DNA from: Shinella sp. UYSO24
GTDB lineage: Bacteria > Pseudomonadota > Alphaproteobacteria > Rhizobiales > Rhizobiaceae
NCBI GenBank assembly: GCA_902167985.1
Contig: CABHNZ010000008.1
Location: 124,001 to 188,000, forward strand
Direction of reading: 5' to 3'
Length of the DNA stretch: 64,000 nucleotides
Position numbers and translations under genes: made by a program. This document shows positions 38,674 through 48,927 of this stretch, one piece after another (position 1 is the first letter of the stretch; every line of letters begins with the position of its first letter). The notes beneath the pieces were generated by a model. That model was not told where the DNA came from and ran no database searches. It saw nothing but the letters and a program-made list of their open reading frames with translations.

Positions 38674-39431
38674 CGCTTGCCGCCAAATCCGTCCGCTGGC
38701 TTGCCGGCCGCAAGATCATCGTCGATGGCGTCAGCGTCGGCGTCGAGGAAGGCCAGACGCTCGGGCTGATCGGCCCGAACGGCTCGGGCAAATCCTCGCT
38801 GATCCGCCTTCTTGCCGGGCTTCGCGCACCCGCCTCCGGCGAGGTCACGATGGATGGCCGCCCGATGAAGGGCTTTGCCCGACGTGATCTTGCCCGCCGT
38901 GTCGCCGTCGTCGAGCAGCATTCGGCAACCGAGGCGAATGTGACCGTGCTCGATGTCGTTCGCCTCGGCCGCACCCCGCATCGCTCCGCGCTCTCCCCAT
39001 GGACGACGGCCGATGACGTGATCGTCGAAGAGGCGCTTGCCCGCGTCGGCCTGTCGGAACGCGGCAGCCAGTCCTGGCACACGCTCTCCGGCGGCGAGCG
39101 CCAGCGGGTGCAGATTGCCCGCGCGTTGGCGCAATCGCCCGCATTCCTCATTCTCGACGAGCCGACCAACCATCTCGATATCCAGCACCAGATCGATATC
39201 CTCAAACTGGTGGCAGACCTGCCGCTGACGACCGTCGTCGCCATCCACGACCTCAATCTGGCTGCCCGGTTCTGCGATGTGATCGCCGTTTTGTGCGAGG
39301 GCCGACTGGTCGCCTTCGGCCCGCCGGCAGAGGTTCTGACAGAGCCGCTGATCGCCGAAGTCTTCGGCGTTTCGGCGCATGTCTCGACCTCGCAACATCA
39401 CGGACGGCTGCATATCCAGTTCCGCATGTAA
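38670..39431 (+). CDS. Corrinoid/siderophore-type ABC importer ATPase (BtuD/FecE-like)
   Basis: 253 residues. Walker A GLIGPNGSGKSSLIRLL (about 31-47), signature LSGGERQRVQIARAL, Walker B FLILDEPTNHLDIQHQ, switch IHDLNLA. It completes the riboswitch-controlled importer. The 151 bases after it contain no obvious terminator, so some readthrough into the M20 gene is possible. Confidence 0.93.
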   Translation: MTLAAKSVRWLAGRKIIVDGVSVGVEEGQTLGLIGPNGSGKSSLIRLLAGLRAPASGEVTMDGRPMKGFARRDLARRVAVVEQHSATEANVTVLDVVRLGRTPHRSALSPWTTADDVIVEEALARVGLSERGSQSWHTLSGGERQRVQIARALAQSPAFLILDEPTNHLDIQHQIDILKLVADLPLTTVVAIHDLNLAARFCDVIAVLCEGRLVAFGPPAEVLTEPLIAEVFGVSAHVSTSQHHGRLHIQFRM

Positions 39432-39582
39432 CCTACGGATCCGGCAAAAACGGAAATAATCACCCTTGCCCAAGGCGCGGCAGCTTGTACATTCGCTGCC
39501 ATTCCATTTCCGTCGGGCACACAAATCCCCTGCGTATTTCAGCCCGCCCTTTCGTCATCGCATTCAGACAAGAGCATACCGC

Positions 39583-40833
39583 ATGAGCCGCAATCTGACC
39601 GTCAACGCCGACCGCCTCGCCACCGATATCGATGGGCTCGCAGCCATCACCGAGCCGGACCGTCCCTGGACGCGCCGCGCCTTCTCCCCGATGTTTCTCG
39701 AAGGCCGCGCCTATCTGGAAAAGCGGTTTCGCGAAGCGGGCCTTGAAACGCGGATCGATGCCGCCGGCAACCTGATCGGCCTGCGCAAGGGCAAAGGCGG
39801 CGAAGACGGAACACCCAAGGGCACGATCATGCTCGGCTCGCATTCGGATACCGTGCCGAATGGCGGCCGTTTCGATGGCATTGCCGGTGTCGTCGTCGGT
39901 CTTGAAGTCGCGCGCGCGCTCACCGATGCCGGCGTGACGCTCGAACACGATCTGGAAATCGTCGACTTCCTCGCCGAAGAAGTCTCGATCTTCGGCGTCT
40001 CCTGTATCGGCAGCCGCGGCATGACCGGCGTGCGCCCCGTCGAATGGCTGGAACGTCAGGCAGACGGCATCGATCTGGCAGAAGGCATCCGCAGCGTCGG
40101 CGGTGATCCGGCCGACAAGGGCGGCCGCAGCGATATCAAGGCCTTTCTCGAACTGCATATCGAACAGGGCACGGTTCTCGAGCAGACGGGCACCGATATC
40201 GGCCTCGTTGCCGCGATTTCCGGCATTACCCGTATCGAGATCCTCGTCGAAGGCCGCGCCGACCATGCCGGCACGATGCCTATGGGTTCGCGCCTCGATG
40301 CGCTGACCACCGCCTCGGAACTCGTGCTCGGCGTCGAGCGGATCGCAACGGACCTCGCTGCCGGCGACAGCTATTTCGCCGCGACCGTCGGCGAGTTTTC
40401 GATGGAGCCGAATGCCGCAAACGTCGTGCCCTCGCATGTCCGCATGCTGATCGATGCCCGCGCCGAAGAGCCGGCGGTGATGGAAAAATTCCGCGAGGCG
40501 GTCGCAGCCCTCTGCACCGAAAGGGCCGCTGCGCGCCGTGTCTCGATCCCAGAGCCGCGTCTCGTCTCCAACAATCCGGCGACGCCGATGTCGACCGAGG
40601 TTCTGTCGATCATCGATGACGGCGCAAAAAGCATCGGCGCCACGACGCGCCGCATGGTGTCGGGTGCGGGTCACGACGCCGCCTTCCTCGCCAAGGTGGC
40701 GCCGGCCGCGATGATCTTCATCGCCTGCAAGGATGGCCGCAGCCACGCGGCAGAGGAATGGGCGGAAAATGACGCGATCGCGCTCGGCGCTGCGGTTCTC
40801 TACGAGGCTGTGCTGACGCTCGACAGGCAATAG
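39583..40833 (+). CDS. M20 N-carbamoyl-L-amino-acid hydrolase / allantoate amidohydrolase family
   Basis: 416 residues from MSRNLTVNADRL. Metal ligands: His87 in GSHSDTV, Asp98 in GRFDG, Glu132-Glu133 in LAEEVS, His192 in ELHIEQG and the late His in GAGHDAAF. The lid/dimer domain keeps RADHAGTMPM and NVVPSHVRMLIDAR. Hydrolyses a ureido or carbamoyl group; in this locus N-carbamoyl-glutamate is the expected substrate (last step of ergothioneine catabolism), with allantoate the alternative. It precedes the DUF917 gene by 46 bases. Confidence 0.87.
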   Translation: MSRNLTVNADRLATDIDGLAAITEPDRPWTRRAFSPMFLEGRAYLEKRFREAGLETRIDAAGNLIGLRKGKGGEDGTPKGTIMLGSHSDTVPNGGRFDGIAGVVVGLEVARALTDAGVTLEHDLEIVDFLAEEVSIFGVSCIGSRGMTGVRPVEWLERQADGIDLAEGIRSVGGDPADKGGRSDIKAFLELHIEQGTVLEQTGTDIGLVAAISGITRIEILVEGRADHAGTMPMGSRLDALTTASELVLGVERIATDLAAGDSYFAATVGEFSMEPNAANVVPSHVRMLIDARAEEPAVMEKFREAVAALCTERAAARRVSIPEPRLVSNNPATPMSTEVLSIIDDGAKSIGATTRRMVSGAGHDAAFLAKVAPAAMIFIACKDGRSHAAEEWAENDAIALGAAVLYEAVLTLDRQ

Positions 40834-40879
40834 CCGCTCTTCATTCCAGGAGCGGCACTCGACCAGAGAGGAGAATGGC

Positions 40880-41966
40880 ATGGGTCGCATACTGACGGAA
40901 AAGGACGTGGAACCCGCCGTCCGCGGCGGTTCGGTCTATGCGGCCGGCGGTGGCGGCTGGGCCGATCACGGCCGGATGCTCGGCTATGCGGCCGTCTCGA
41001 TCGGCGGCCGGAACTGATCTCGATCGACGAGCTTTCCGACAGCGACTGGGTGGCGACCGCAGCCGCAATCGGTGCCCCCGCCTCGACCACCGCCTGGGAA
41101 ATGCAGGGCGTCGATTATGTGAAGGCGGTCGAACTTCTGCAGGAGGCGCTCGGCGAGAAGGTCGCGGCGCTGATGATCGGGCAGAACGGCAAATCCTCGA
41201 CGCTCAACGGCTGGCTTCCGTCAGCCATTCTCGGCACGAAGGTTCTCGATGCGGTGGGTGACGTGCGCGCCCATCCGACCGGCGACATGGGGTCGATCGG
41301 CATGGCCAATTCCCCCGAACAGATGATCCAGACCGCCGTCGGCGCAACCGGGCGGAAAACCGCTATATCGAGCTTGTCGTGCGCGGTGCGACCGCCAAGG
41401 TCTCGCCGGTCCTCAGAACCGCTTCGGATATGTCCGGCGGCTTCATCGCCTCCTGCCGCAATCCGCTTCGGGCATCTTACGTGCGCAACAACGCCGCACT
41501 CGGCGGCATCAGCCTTGCGCTGACGCTCGGCGAGGCGATCATCGAGGCTGACAGGAAGGGTGGCCACGCGATCATCGATGCGATCGTGAAAACGACCGGC
41601 GGCGCGATCATCGCCGAGGGCGAAGTGACGGACAAATCCGTGATCTACACGAAAGAAGCCTTCGATGTCGGCACGATTACCGTCGGATCCGGCGACAAGG
41701 CCGTGACGCTGCATGTGATGAACGAATATATGGCGGTGGACGATGCCGGCGGCCAACGTCTCGCCACCTTCCCCGACATCATCTCGACCCTTTCGCCGGA
41801 TGGCGAGCCGATGAGCGTCGGGCAATTGCAGAAGGGCATGCGGGTCTTCCTCCTGCATGTGCCGAAGACGATCATTCCCCTGTCATCGAGCGTCAAGGAT
41901 CCGTCCGTCTATCCGATCGTCGAAAAGGCGCTCGGCATCAGCATTGCCGATTACGCGCTCGGCTGA
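40880..41966 (+). CDS. DUF917-family protein, candidate thiohydantoin desulfurase, frameshifted twice
   Basis: 362 residues after adding one G near 41015 and one near 41353. Seen: VEPAVRGGSVYAAGGGGWADHG, LISIDELSDSDWVATAAAIGAPAS, VDAV-type acidic loops, RAHPTGDMGSIGMA, and the C-terminal IISTLSPDGEPMSVGQLQKGMRV, a DUF917 landmark. The family includes the enzyme reported to remove sulfur from the thiohydantoin formed from thiourocanate in ergothioneine degradation, linking the urocanase-like and hydantoinase steps. GAGGAG lies before the ATG. The gene sits between the carbamoylase and urocanase homologues, which is the main reason for the specific proposal. Confidence 0.75.
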
Positions 41967-42001
41967 CGAAGGCCAAGAGAAGGCGAAGAGGAGGAACCGA
42001 C

Positions 42002-43659
42002 ATGCCGAAACCCAACCCGCGCCATCCGAATTTCCCGATCCCCGGCGGGCCGGAGCTGCGCGCAAAAGGCTGGCGGCAGGAAGCGCTGCTCCGGCTTCTC
42101 GAAAACGTGCTGTCGGTTGGCGAAGACCCTGACAATCTCGTCGTCTATGCCGCGCTCGGCAAGGCCGCCCGCAACTGGCCGGCCCATGCGGCGATCGTCC
42201 GCACGCTGAAGGAGATGGACGAGGACCAGACGCTTGTCATCCAGTCCGGCAAGCCGGTGGCGCTGCTGAAGACCCATGACCGGGCGCCGCTCGTCATCAT
42301 GGCCAATTGCAACATAGTCGGCCAATGGGCAAAGGCCGAATATTTCTATGAATTGCAGGAAAAGGGCCTGATCTGCTGGGGCGGCTGACCGCCGGCGCGT
42401 GGCAGTATATCGGCAGCCAGGGCGTCATTCAGGCACCTATGAGATCTTCATGCGGATTGCCGAAAAGCGCTTCGGCGGCACGCTTGCCGGCCGCTTCGTG
42501 CTGACCGCCGGTCTTGGCGGCATGGGCGGCGCGCAGCCGCTTGCCGGCCGCATGGCGGGCGCCGCCATTCTCGTCATCGATATAGACCCCGAAAGGGTGG
42601 AAAAGCGCCGCGCCATCGGCTTCCTCGATCAGGTGGCGCCGGATCTTGATGCAGCCCTTGCGATGATCGATACGGCAACCGCCGAAAACCGCGCCGTCTC
42701 CATCGGCCTTGTCGGCAATGCGGCGGATATCTATCCGCAGATCGTCCGGCGCGGCATCACGCCCGATATCGTCTCGGACCAGACCTCGGCGCATGACCTC
42801 GTCTATGGCTATGTTCCGAAGGGCATGAGCCTTGCCGAAGTGCGCCGGCTTCGCTCGGAAGGCCAGGGCCAGCTGATGGCGGCAAGCCGTGCCTCGATCG
42901 TCGATCATGTGAAGGCCATGCTCGCCTTTCAGGACAAAGGCGCGGAAGTCTTCGACAATGGCAACCTCATCCGCACCCAGGCGAAATCCGGCGGCGTGGA
43001 AAATGCCTTCGATATCCCGATCTTCACCGAAGCCTATTTGCGGCCGCTCTTCTGTCAGGCGATCGGCCCCTTCCGCTGGATGGCGCTGTCTGGCGAGGAA
43101 AGCGATATCGCCCGCATCGACGATCTCGTTCTCTCGCTTTTCCCCGACAACCATATCGTCACCAACTGGATCAGGCTGGCGCGCGAAACGTGCCCTTTGA
43201 GGGGCTTCCGGCCCGCATCGCCTGGCTCGGCCATGGCGAGCGCACCGAACTGGCGCTTGCCGTCAATGCACTGGTGAAGGCCGGCGAGCTGAAAGGCCCG
43301 ATCGCCTTTTCGCGCGACCATCTCGATGCCGGCGCCATGGCGCATCCCAATATCATGACCGAGCATATGAAGGACGGATCGGATGCGATTGCCGACTGGC
43401 CGCTGATCAATGCCATGACGCTCTGCGCCTCGATGGCCGATCTCGTCGTCATTCATTCGGGCGGTGGCGGCTATGCGGGCTATATGACGAGCGCCGGCGT
43501 CACCATCGTTGCCGACGGCACCGAAGCCGCCGACGAGCGGATTGCCACCGCGATCAACAACGACACCTCGCTCGGCATCGTGCGCTATGCGGATGCGGTT
43601 ATCACGAGGCGATCGACGCCGCCGCCCGCCATGGCGTGCCGCATATTTCCCTTGGGTAG
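42002..43659 (+). CDS. Urocanate-hydratase-family enzyme, candidate thiourocanate hydratase, frameshifted four times
   Basis: 553 residues after adding single bases near 42384, 42432, 43188 and 43597; canonical urocanase has about 556. NAD-binding VLTAGLGGMGGAQPLAGRMAG and DIVSDQTSAHD are conserved, as are IQSGKPVALLKTH, YLRPLFCQAIGPFRW and FSRDHLDAG. The C-terminal active-site region differs from true urocanases: VVIHSGGGGYAGYMTSAGVTIVADGT-like, read here as IHSGGGGYAGYM, versus LHHGGGVGMGFSQHSG. NAD-assisted hydration of an imidazole acrylate is expected; the divergence and the DUF917 neighbour favour thiourocanate. GAGGAGG precedes the ATG. No hutI, hutG or hutF is visible. Confidence 0.8.
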
Positions 43660-43738
43660 GCAGGCGTGCCACAAATGGAGGTTGCACCGGTGGCGACACC
43701 ATTCTAAGCAGGTAGGATGACAACCGGACAATGACTCG

Positions 43739-44560
43739 ATGACGAAAAGCCCTTATTTCTCGAAGGTCGGCGGCCTGCCGCCGCAGACGCAGACGCTTTC
43801 CAGCAAGGCCGTGTTCACCACCGCCTATGCGGTAATACCGAAGACCGTGATGAGCGACATCGTCACCAGCGTCCTGCCGCATTGGGAAAAGACCCGCGCC
43901 TGGATCATCTCGCGTCCCCTGAGCGGCTTTGCCGAGACCTTCGCGCAGTACATCATGGAAGTGGCGCCCGGCGGCGGCAGCGTCAGGCCGGAGCCGGATG
44001 CGCGCGCCCAGGCCGCAATCTTCGTCGTCGAAGGCGAAGGCACGATCACTTATGAGGGCAAGGACCGCCCGCTCAGAACCGGCTCGTTTGCCTATATCCC
44101 GGCCGGCCATGCATGGGCGCTGAAGAACGACAGTGCCGCACCCCTGCGCTTCCACTGGGTGCGCAAGGTGTTCAAGGTCGTGGAAGGTCTTGAGGCACCG
44201 CAGGCCGTCTTCACCCATGAGGATGAATGCGCGATCAACTGGATGCCGGATACCAACGACACCTGGGGCACGACGCGCTTCCTCGATCCGAACGATGTTC
44301 GCTACGATTTCCACCTCAACATCGTCACCTTCGAGCCGGGCGCCAGCATTCCCTTCATGGAAACCCATATCATGGAGCACGGCCTCTATGTTCTGGAAGG
44401 CAAGGCCGTCTACCGGCTGAACGAGGACTGGGTCGAGGTCGAGGCGGGCGACTATATGTGGCTGCGCGCCTATTGCCCGCAGGCCTGCTATGCGGGCGGC
44501 CCCGGTCGTTTCCGCTACCTGCTCTACAAGGACGTCAACCGTCACCCGGACCTGTTCTGA
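43739..44560 (+). CDS. Bicupin of the (S)-ureidoglycine aminohydrolase (AllE) family
   Basis: 273 residues with two cupin domains (about 60-140 and 185-265). The second keeps the AllE metal pattern: ETHIMEHGLYVLEG supplies Glu/His/His and YCPQACYAGG the Gln. The first has VEGEGTITYEGK and YIPAGHAW. AllE releases ammonia from ureidoglycine in the allantoin pathway. Here it closes an operon with DUF917 and the urocanase homologue, so either the locus also handles ureides or this member acts on another ureido/amino intermediate. Confidence 0.8.
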   Translation: MTKSPYFSKVGGLPPQTQTLSSKAVFTTAYAVIPKTVMSDIVTSVLPHWEKTRAWIISRPLSGFAETFAQYIMEVAPGGGSVRPEPDARAQAAIFVVEGEGTITYEGKDRPLRTGSFAYIPAGHAWALKNDSAAPLRFHWVRKVFKVVEGLEAPQAVFTHEDECAINWMPDTNDTWGTTRFLDPNDVRYDFHLNIVTFEPGASIPFMETHIMEHGLYVLEGKAVYRLNEDWVEVEAGDYMWLRAYCPQACYAGGPGRFRYLLYKDVNRHPDLF

Positions 44561-46126
44561 CCTGACGAGACGAGATCAGGCCCGCCGCTGCCGCAGGCGG
44601 GCGAGATCATTCCATAGGCCGACGGCATCAGGATGCCGAGCGCCAGCGCCAGATCGGCGATGAGAAAAGCACCGCCGCAAAGGATGCGCGGCACGATACC
44701 CGTCATCACATGCTCGATCATGAAGCCCGCGCCGAGCATCAACAGTGCCGGGATCATGCCGAGCGCGATCACCGGCAGAAGCCGAAGACCATGCTGCATC
44801 GACAGGATGACGCCGCCGAGCAGCACCAACGCCCTCACGCTTTCACCCATGCCGATCAGGATGATGTCGCTGCCCGAAGGTTCAGCCGGCACGAGCGCAC
44901 CGAAGACGACCGTGTTGAAGGCGATGCCCGACAGATAGGACAGGATGATGATCAGCGCCGCGCGGCGGTTGCGATTGGCATTGTTCAGAAGCCGCAGCAG
45001 GATCCAGCCGAGCGTCGAGGCCCAGAGGCCGATCGAGATGCCCTGCAGCGCACTGCCGGTCAGAAGCACGCCGGTTTCGCCGAAGGCGCGCGGCGAAGAC
45101 GATCGAGACGATATCGGTCGAGAAGACGAAGAGAAAGGCGCAGGTCGGCAGCGCGAAGGCGACGACGAGCCTTGTAATCAGCATGGCCTGCTCGGCCTGC
45201 CTGTCGCGATTGGCATGCGCCAGCACGGCCAGCCCCACCGGCTGGCTGACCAGCAGCTGAAAACATTCGGTCATCGTGCGGGCATAATCGAGCGAGGCGA
45301 TCGCGCCGACCTGCAGGCGCGACGCAAACAGGCGCTCCACCCAGATATTCGCCTGTTCGGCGATCGGCAGCGGAATGAAGGGTTTCAGGCGGACGAAGAA
45401 TTCTCGCGCCGCAGCCGTGACGTCGCGACGCTGCAGGCCCTCGAACGCGAGGCTTTCCTCCCGCATCAGAAGCACGATCGCCCATATGCCGACCGCATTG
45501 AAGGAGATGGCGAAGGCCCAGGCGAGAAGAATGTAATCGCCGCCGAGTGCGACGCCGGCAATGCCGGTCAGCACGCTGACATTCTGGAAGGCGGCGCGGG
45601 CATTGGCGATCCGGCCGCGTCCACGGGCGATTTCAGCCGATGCAAGGACGTTAAGCAGCACCGAGGCCGGCATGGCGAGCGCCATGATCTGCACGAAGGA
45701 GAAGGTGAGCGCCTGATCGCCGGCGGAAAAACCGGGCACGACGGCGGCGACAAGCAGGAAGCCGAGAACCTGTACCAGCGCCATCAGGATCGTGCTGATG
45801 ACGGCCAGCGCGACGGCAAGTGCGCCGAGAGCGATCGGCCCGCGACCATTGCGGATCGCCTCCTGCTGCATCGGGATCAGCACTGCCGGCACCATCTCCG
45901 CCTGGAAGAAGGAGATCGGCAGCATGACGAGCGTGATCGAGGCCCTGAAAGCATCGGCGACAAGGGCGGTGCCGATGACAAGCGCCATCAGGATCTCGCG
46001 CACGAAGCCGAGGATCTTGCTCAAAAGCGCGCCGGACATCAGCGTGATAATCAATTGCACGATGGATCGGCTCGGCTTTTCAGCCGAGGTGGGCATGCCG
46101 GCGGTTGTCGTCGGCAGGTCAGACAT
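44542..46126 (-). CDS. MurJ/MviN-type lipid-linked oligosaccharide flippase, frameshifted
   Basis: About 528 residues, mostly transmembrane. MATE/MOP-fold landmarks: LMSGALLSKILGFVREILMALVIG at the N-terminus, FRLKPFIPLPIAEQANIWVERLFASRL in the middle, then VFARGAFGETGVLLTGSALQG, restored by adding two bases near 45090. The open frame runs without a stop from the upstream O-antigen-ligase-like gene; I place the start at the Met at 46126. The last about 20 residues run over a hairpin and the 3' end of the cupin gene and may be spurious. Probably flips a polysaccharide repeat unit for the adjacent glycosyltransferases. Confidence 0.78.
44580..44602. terminator. Hairpin between convergent cupin and MurJ-like genes
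   Basis: GCCCGCC / GGCGGGC, 7-bp stem and 9-base loop, 19 bases after the cupin stop. It lies within the apparent 3' end of the MurJ-like gene, hinting that the true stop of that gene is upstream of the hairpin and masked by a lost base. Confidence 0.5.
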
Positions 46127-47755
46127 GGGCGCGCCTGTTAGAGATCCTCTAATATTCAACCTTGGGTCCTGCCGATCAGGAAGGCAAGCGGCTGCAGCAA
46201 ATATCCAAAAGAGAAATCCGAGTTCTCCACTCGCAAGACTGGCAAAGGGGATGTGGAGCAGGAAACCGCAGCCGAGAGCGCCCAGCGCAATCGCGTCCCG
46301 CTGGCCGCTTTGCGCCGCATTGACCATCATCCGGCCGCAGGCCCAGACGAAGGCGGAGATGCAGATCGCACCGACAACGAGCCCCATCATCAGCCAGCAG
46401 GCGATCAGCATGCCATCGATCGGCATGGCACCGGCAATGCCGGCATCGCCGAAGGGCGCCATGCCGGAGCCGATCACCGAACTGTCCGGCTGGTTCCAGA
46501 GCGTGCGGAACTGGTCGAGACGTTCCTGAAGGCTGCCGTCATTGCTGCCCTGGCCGAAGCTTTCGAGGCGCTCGACCAGCGCATCACTGAAACCGGGTAT
46601 GGTGAGCGAGACCATGCCGCCGCCGATGATGGTCGCGAAGATCGGCCCGGCCCTTCCCCGCACCGAGGGAAAGAAGAGGCAGAAGAGAAGGCTCAGCCCC
46701 AGCGACAGCCATGCGGTGCGATATTGCGACAGGAGAAGCGCAAGTGCCGCCGGCGCGCAGGTGATGATCGAGACCGGCAGCGGCCGCAGCATGGTGACGA
46801 GCAGGATGCCGACCGAGGTGAAGGCGGCAAAGCTCGCCGGGCCGTTCAGCATGCTGTAGACGCGGATCTCGTAGGGCTCGGGAAGGCCGGCCGTCACCGC
46901 CACGGCAAATTGCATCCAGTAACGGTCCCATTCCGGCGGATCGACATACTGGAAGGAACCATAGAGCCCGACGATCGGCAGGATGAACAGGAAGGCGTTG
47001 GTGATCGCATCGACCAAATCGCGGCGCTCAGCCGTCTCGATGAGGACGGCGGCATAGGCAAGCGGTGCCAGCCATTTGATCGCCGTCGAGGCGGCATTGG
47101 CCCAGGATCCCTGCAGCACCGAGAGCAGCGTCGCATAGATGAGGCAGCAGACGACGATGGTGATCGGCGCCAGACCGCGCGTCAGCAGGCTGGAGCGACC
47201 GTCGAGCAGTGACAGCAGGCGCGGTGCGGGCACCAGCAGCGCGAGAAGCGGCCCGACGAGCATGATGCCCGAGGCCTCGAAACCGGCGTAATAATCAACG
47301 ATGCGCCGGGCAAATGGCGCAAAGCAGAACAGAACCAGCATGGCCTGAACGTGACGGGCCGGCCCCTGCCGCCAGGCATGCAGGCTGACGACGAGGCATC
47401 CGAGCACAAAGAGCGGACGAACCAGCCCTCCCGCCACCTGAACCGCACCACAGGCAAAGGCAAGCAGGCAGGCGGCCCCGATCCAGGCGGGCACGGCAAG
47501 CAGGATGGCGAGGATATCGCCTCGTCGCAGCGCCTCGCCGAATGACGGCTTGCCTCGCCCGGCCGTGGCCTCGGCCGCAACTCGGCTCGCGCGGATCGTG
47601 CCGCCTTTGGCCCCAAGGACCGGGCTCCGGTTTTGGCCCCGGGTTTGATCTTGAGCCGCTCTTTGAGTGCCCCTTCCCGCAGCGGCCGTCACTATCCGGC
47701 GACGAACGGGCTTGGCCTTGTCGGGGGCAGACGGCGGCGGCAGGCTGGGGCTCAT
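46127..47755 (-). CDS. O-antigen ligase/polymerase-like membrane protein, in frame with the MurJ-like gene
   Basis: 543 residues before the MurJ-like part. A basic, Pro-rich N-terminal about 70 residues (cytoplasmic), then 10 or more hydrophobic helices. The periplasmic loop FAAFTSVGILLVTML...LLLSQYRTAWLSLGLSLLFCLFF with the R-T-A-W-L element is typical of Wzy/WaaL-type proteins. GGAGG lies nine bases before the ATG, which overlaps the glycosyltransferase stop (ATGA). No stop separates it from the flippase; either a genuine fusion of polymerase and flippase or a stop lost to a base deletion near 46140. Role: polymerising or ligating the exported polysaccharide. Confidence 0.7.
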
Positions 47756-48926
47756 GCGGCTTGCCTCCTGTCTGTCGGAGGCTCACGGGTCACTTCCGAA
47801 ATCACATCGCTGACCCGCGCCACCATCTGCTCGGTGGAGTAGAAGCGTTCGGCCCGCTGGCGGGCATGGGCGGTTTTCTGCGCCGAGGCAGACGGATCGG
47901 AGAGGATCTCGGCGATTGCGGCGGCAAGCGCCTGCGGATCGCCCGGCGGAACCAGCCAGCCGGCCCGGCCGCCTTCGAGGATTTCCGGAACGCGCCGGCA
48001 GCGCTGCCGATGACCGGCCTTTCCGCCAGCATGCCCTCGACCACCGTCAACCCGAAGGGTTCGGGCAGGACCGAGGGGTGAATGACGATATCGACGGCCC
48101 GCATGACATCCGGCACGTCGGAGCGCTGACCGAGAAAGACGATCCGGCCCTGAAGCCCGAGCTTTTCAGTGAGGGCCTGCAATTCGTCGGCATAGGCATA
48201 TTCGCCGAAGAGGGCGCTGCCGACGATGGCGCAGCGCACATCCGGCAGGCGCGACAAGGCCTCGATGACGACATGCTGGCCCTTCCAGGCAGCAAGGCGG
48301 CTGAAGACGCCGACAAGCGGTCCTTCGGGCAGACCGAGCGACTGGCGCAGATCCTGTTTCGAACGCGCTTCGGCGCGGCCCCATGTCACGCCGTTCGGCA
48401 CGACCCTGACCCGGCCCGCGTCTCCGCCCGCAGCCACGAAGGCCTGCCGCACGGCCTCGGACGGGACGATGACACGGCTGGCAAAGCGGTTGGCGAGAAA
48501 GATCTGAAGCGCAAGCTGCGCGCGGCCGAAATGTTTCGGGTCCGGAATGTCATGCAGGTGCCAGATCAGCGGACGCCTCGCGATCATGGCGGCGGGCGCT
48601 GACAGCGCGAAGGCTTTTTGCGAATTGGCATAGACGAGGCGGTGACGGCGGGCAGCACCGGTGAGCTCGCCGCAGATCCGCAGCAGCCGCCCCAGAAGCG
48701 GAATGGCCTTCCAGATCGCGGCATCGCGCTTGACCACGGAAATGCCGCCGGCAAAGCGGGAGAGGATGACGGGAATGCCGGCCGCCTTCATCCGCTCGGC
48801 AAGCGGACCATCCTCGAAGATGAAGGCGGAAGCGCCGTTCATCGGCCTCACGAGATCGAGCAGAACGGCTTCGGCGCCGGAGACGGCGCCGGAATGGCTG
48901 ACGAAGAGGATCCGCCGCCGCTCCAT
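47752..48926 (-). CDS. Glycosyltransferase family 4, frameshifted
   Basis: 391 residues after adding one G near 47998. GT-B fold: ILFVSHSGAVSGAEAVLLDL at the N-terminus, HLHDIPDPKHFGRAQ, RVVPNGVTWGRAEA, GVFSRLAAWKGQHVVIEAL (donor domain) and the HPSVLPEPFGLTVVEGMLAERPVI E-x7-E motif, then GDPQALAAAIAEILSD. It adds a sugar to the lipid-linked repeat unit. It overlaps the ligase-like gene by four bases. Confidence 0.87.
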
Positions 48927-48927
48927 C

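Noticed and set aside
7720..44560. Genomic island or mobile element carrying loci A and B
   Set aside because: No integrase, transposase, tRNA edge, att-like repeat or clear composition change is seen; the loci are accessory in content, but transfer cannot be shown from this window.
25048..44560. Ordinary histidine utilisation (hut) operon
   Set aside because: hutI, hutG/hutF and a hut-type HutC regulator are absent, the urocanase is divergent, and DUF917 plus hydantoinase and carbamoylase fit a thiohydantoin route better; not fully excluded because the lyase keeps HAL residues.
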